From Lysinibacillus sphaericus (lineage in GTDB: Bacteria > Bacillota > Bacilli > Bacillales_A > Planococcaceae), in contig NZ_CP019980.1 in the NCBI RefSeq assembly GCF_002982115.1, positions 1,806,001-1,870,000 on the forward strand: 64,000 nt of DNA, given 5' to 3'. The notes beneath the pieces are model-generated. The model made no database searches, had not been told where the DNA came from, and saw only the letters and a program-made list of their open reading frames with translations. The position numbers and the translations under genes were made by a program. Below are positions 62,447 to 64,000 of this stretch, piece after piece; positions within the stretch are counted from its first letter, which is position 1, and the number at the start of each line of letters is the position of its first letter.

Positions 62447-63151
62447 TTGCAACACTTTTGGGTTGTTGGAACAGATACAGATGTTGGAAAAACATTTGTC
62501 ACCACATTATTAATGCGTAATTTGCAAAAACAGGGCGTACGTGTAACGCCTTATAAACCAGTCCAAACTGGTGAAGTGTATGATGGTGAACAAGCCTATT
62601 ACTTCGACACAGCGATGTATGAAAAATATTCCTTGCAATTGCTAGACAGAGAGAATTTAAATGGCTATTCATTTAAAGAGGCTGCATCGCCACATTTTGC
62701 GGCTCAACTGGAGGGGCAGCAAATTGACACACAGCAGTTATTAAAGCAAATGCAACTTTTACAGCAAACATGGGATGTTGTTATTTGTGAAGGAGCGGGT
62801 GGGCTCTTTGTGCCATTAGATGCATGTGGCGAAACGACATTGTTGGATGTCATTGTTGAAAGTAAACTACCCGTTGTCGTGGTTACACGAACAGCACTAG
62901 GAACAATTAACCATACGCTCTTAACGTTAGAGGCATTGACTACACGGAAAATTGAAGTGCTTGGTCTTGTATTTAACGGTGATATGGGGAGCAGGATGGA
63001 GCAAGACAATATCCAAACGATTTTACAGTATTATACATTGCCCTATATGACGATACCAAAGCTGGAAGAGCTGTCGGACATTAATGAGTATGCAATTACG
63101 GGCACATCATTGTTTGAAAGGCTGATTAGACGTGAAACAAGTATTAACTGA
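62447..63151 (+). CDS. bioD: Dethiobiotin synthetase
   Basis: A 234-residue P-loop ligase that closes the ureido ring of dethiobiotin from 7,8-diaminopelargonate, CO2 and ATP. The P-loop [12 protein letters not shown] (6-17), KPVQTGE (about 39-45) and [11 protein letters not shown] (about 114-124) are diagnostic. TTG 62447 follows GGGGGAGG by about 5 nt. BirA repression is expected from the box upstream. It overlaps bioA by 20 nt. Confidence 0.94.
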   Translation: MQHFWVVGTDTDVGKTFVTTLLMRNLQKQGVRVTPYKPVQTGEVYDGEQAYYFDTAMYEKYSLQLLDRENLNGYSFKEAASPHFAAQLEGQQIDTQQLLKQMQLLQQTWDVVICEGAGGLFVPLDACGETTLLDVIVESKLPVVVVTRTALGTINHTLLTLEALTTRKIEVLGLVFNGDMGSRMEQDNIQTILQYYTLPYMTIPKLEELSDINEYAITGTSLFERLIRRETSIN

Positions 63152-64000
63152 GCTACAAGAAAAAGATTTACAACATGTCTGGCATCCTTGCTCACAAATG
63201 AAAGATTATGAGGCTTTTCCACCAATCGTTATAAAAAAAGGCGAAGGTGTATGGCTGTATGATGAACAGAATCAACGCTATCTTGATGCGGTATCTTCAT
63301 GGTGGGTCAATTTATTTGGACATGCCAATCCACGTATTAGCCAAGCATTAAGTGAACAAGCATTTACGTTGGAGCATACAATTTTTGCGAATTTTTCACA
63401 TGAGCCAGCGATTAAACTCGCACAAAAATTAGTAGCTTTAACACCACAAAGTTTACAAAAAGTATTTTTTGCAGATAATGGTTCATCTGCTATAGAAGTC
63501 GCTTTAAAAATGAGTTTTCAATATCATATGCAAACGGGGAAAACGCAAAAAAAACGCTTTTTGGCATTAACGGATGCCTACCATGGTGAAACATTAGGTG
63601 CTTTATCCGTCGGTGGCGTAGATCTTTATAACGAAGTGTATCAACCACTGTTATTGGATACGGTACGAGCACAAGGCCCAGATTGTTTCCGTTGCCCATT
63701 CAAGCATCATCCGGATAGTTGCCATGCCCAATGTATTAGTTTTGTAGAGGATCAGTTGCGCATGCATCATAAGGAAATTACGGCGGTTATTATTGAGCCA
63801 CTCATTCAAGCGGCAGCAGGGATGAAAATGTATCCAGCTATTTATTTGCGACGTTTACGTGAACTATGTACGCAATATGATGTGCATCTAATTGCAGACG
63901 AAATTGCTGTAGGTTTTGGGCGCACAGGTACACTTTTTGCCTGTGAGCAGGCTAATATCTCTCCGGATTTTATGTGTTTATCAAAAGGTTTAACAGGTGG
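63132..64000 (+). CDS. bioA: Adenosylmethionine-8-amino-7-oxononanoate aminotransferase (partial)
   Basis: The first 289 codons, cut by the window end. A PLP class III aminotransferase that makes 7,8-diaminopelargonate with SAM as amino donor. [19 protein letters not shown] at the start and [20 protein letters not shown] are BioA-specific; [50 protein letters not shown] and the PLP lysine in LSKGLTGG are visible, the last just before the edge. GTG 63132 is the start; it lies within the end of bioD, so translation is coupled. Confidence 0.94.
   Translation, partial: MKQVLTELQEKDLQHVWHPCSQMKDYEAFPPIVIKKGEGVWLYDEQNQRYLDAVSSWWVNLFGHANPRISQALSEQAFTLEHTIFANFSHEPAIKLAQKLVALTPQSLQKVFFADNGSSAIEVALKMSFQYHMQTGKTQKKRFLALTDAYHGETLGALSVGGVDLYNEVYQPLLLDTVRAQGPDCFRCPFKHHPDSCHAQCISFVEDQLRMHHKEITAVIIEPLIQAAAGMKMYPAIYLRRLRELCTQYDVHLIADEIAVGFGRTGTLFACEQANISPDFMCLSKGLTG

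Overview
The window is about 64 kb of low-GC Firmicute chromosome. It looks like Lysinibacillus or a close relative (Planococcaceae/Caryophanaceae). Gene order follows the Bacillus subtilis efp-spoIIIA-accBC-yqhY-nusB-folD-xseAB-ispA-dxs-yqxC-ahrC-recN-spoIVB-spo0A segment, then the yqiK-yqzF-bkd and yqiW-yqjA-yqjC-yqjD-yqjE segments. The leucine dehydrogenase is very close to the well-known Lysinibacillus sphaericus enzyme, including Lys80 in a 364-residue protein. There are no rRNA or tRNA genes, CRISPR arrays, phages or transposase genes.

Layout. 1-4.1 kb: end of efp, a nitronate monooxygenase, and a reduced spoIIIA operon (AC to AH; AA and AB are not here). 4.2-8.2 kb: accB and accC (fatty acid synthesis), a methyltransferase, a small membrane protein and yqhY. 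8.2-10.4 kb: a MerR regulator and an MFS drug exporter with a textbook MerR operator. 10.7-22.3 kb: a housekeeping and sporulation block (nusB, folD, xseA/B, ispA, dxs, yqxC, argR, recN, spoIVB, spo0A). 22.5-26.9 kb: an sn-glycerol-3-phosphate ABC importer (ugpCAEB). 27-31.6 kb: small accessory genes, a FapA-family protein, a glycerophosphodiesterase and a DUF2627 protein.

31.9-49.8 kb is a catabolic region. Leucine dehydrogenase and the branched-chain 2-oxoacid dehydrogenase (lpdV-bkdAA-bkdAB-bkdB) turn branched-chain amino acids into acyl-CoAs. Methylmalonyl-CoA mutase (mutA-mutB), its GTPase chaperone MeaB, methylmalonyl-CoA epimerase and an acyl-CoA carboxylase beta subunit take the propionyl-CoA product to succinyl-CoA. 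A CodY-like box precedes leucine dehydrogenase. Interspersed are bacilliredoxin BrxB, a YqjA-type exporter, the 31-residue stressosome protein Prli42, an M20 peptidase and a CheW.

50.3-52.8 kb: a minus-strand pair for the carboxy(nor)spermidine route to polyamines. 53-62.2 kb: accessory genes (TPR protein, LysE exporter, ATP-grasp protein, EamA exporter with divergent AraC regulator, MarR with a membrane protein, TetR with a divergent membrane protein), separated by repeats and strong terminators. 62.4-64 kb: start of a biotin operon (bioD, partial bioA) behind a BirA box.

The most notable observations are: (1) a spoIIIA operon without the AA ATPase and AB genes, and with shortened AE, AF and AG, where the expected AA/AB position holds a nitronate monooxygenase ending in a dispersed palindromic repeat; (2) a family of dispersed repeats (1263, 53062, 54413, 54489) and a second GC-rich palindromic element (60190-60368) that shares a hairpin arm with a terminator at 48476; (3) several sharply defined operators (MerR, CodY, AraC-type direct repeats, TetR-type repeats, BirA, Spo0A boxes). 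Functional calls rest on reading the translated proteins; no database search was run.
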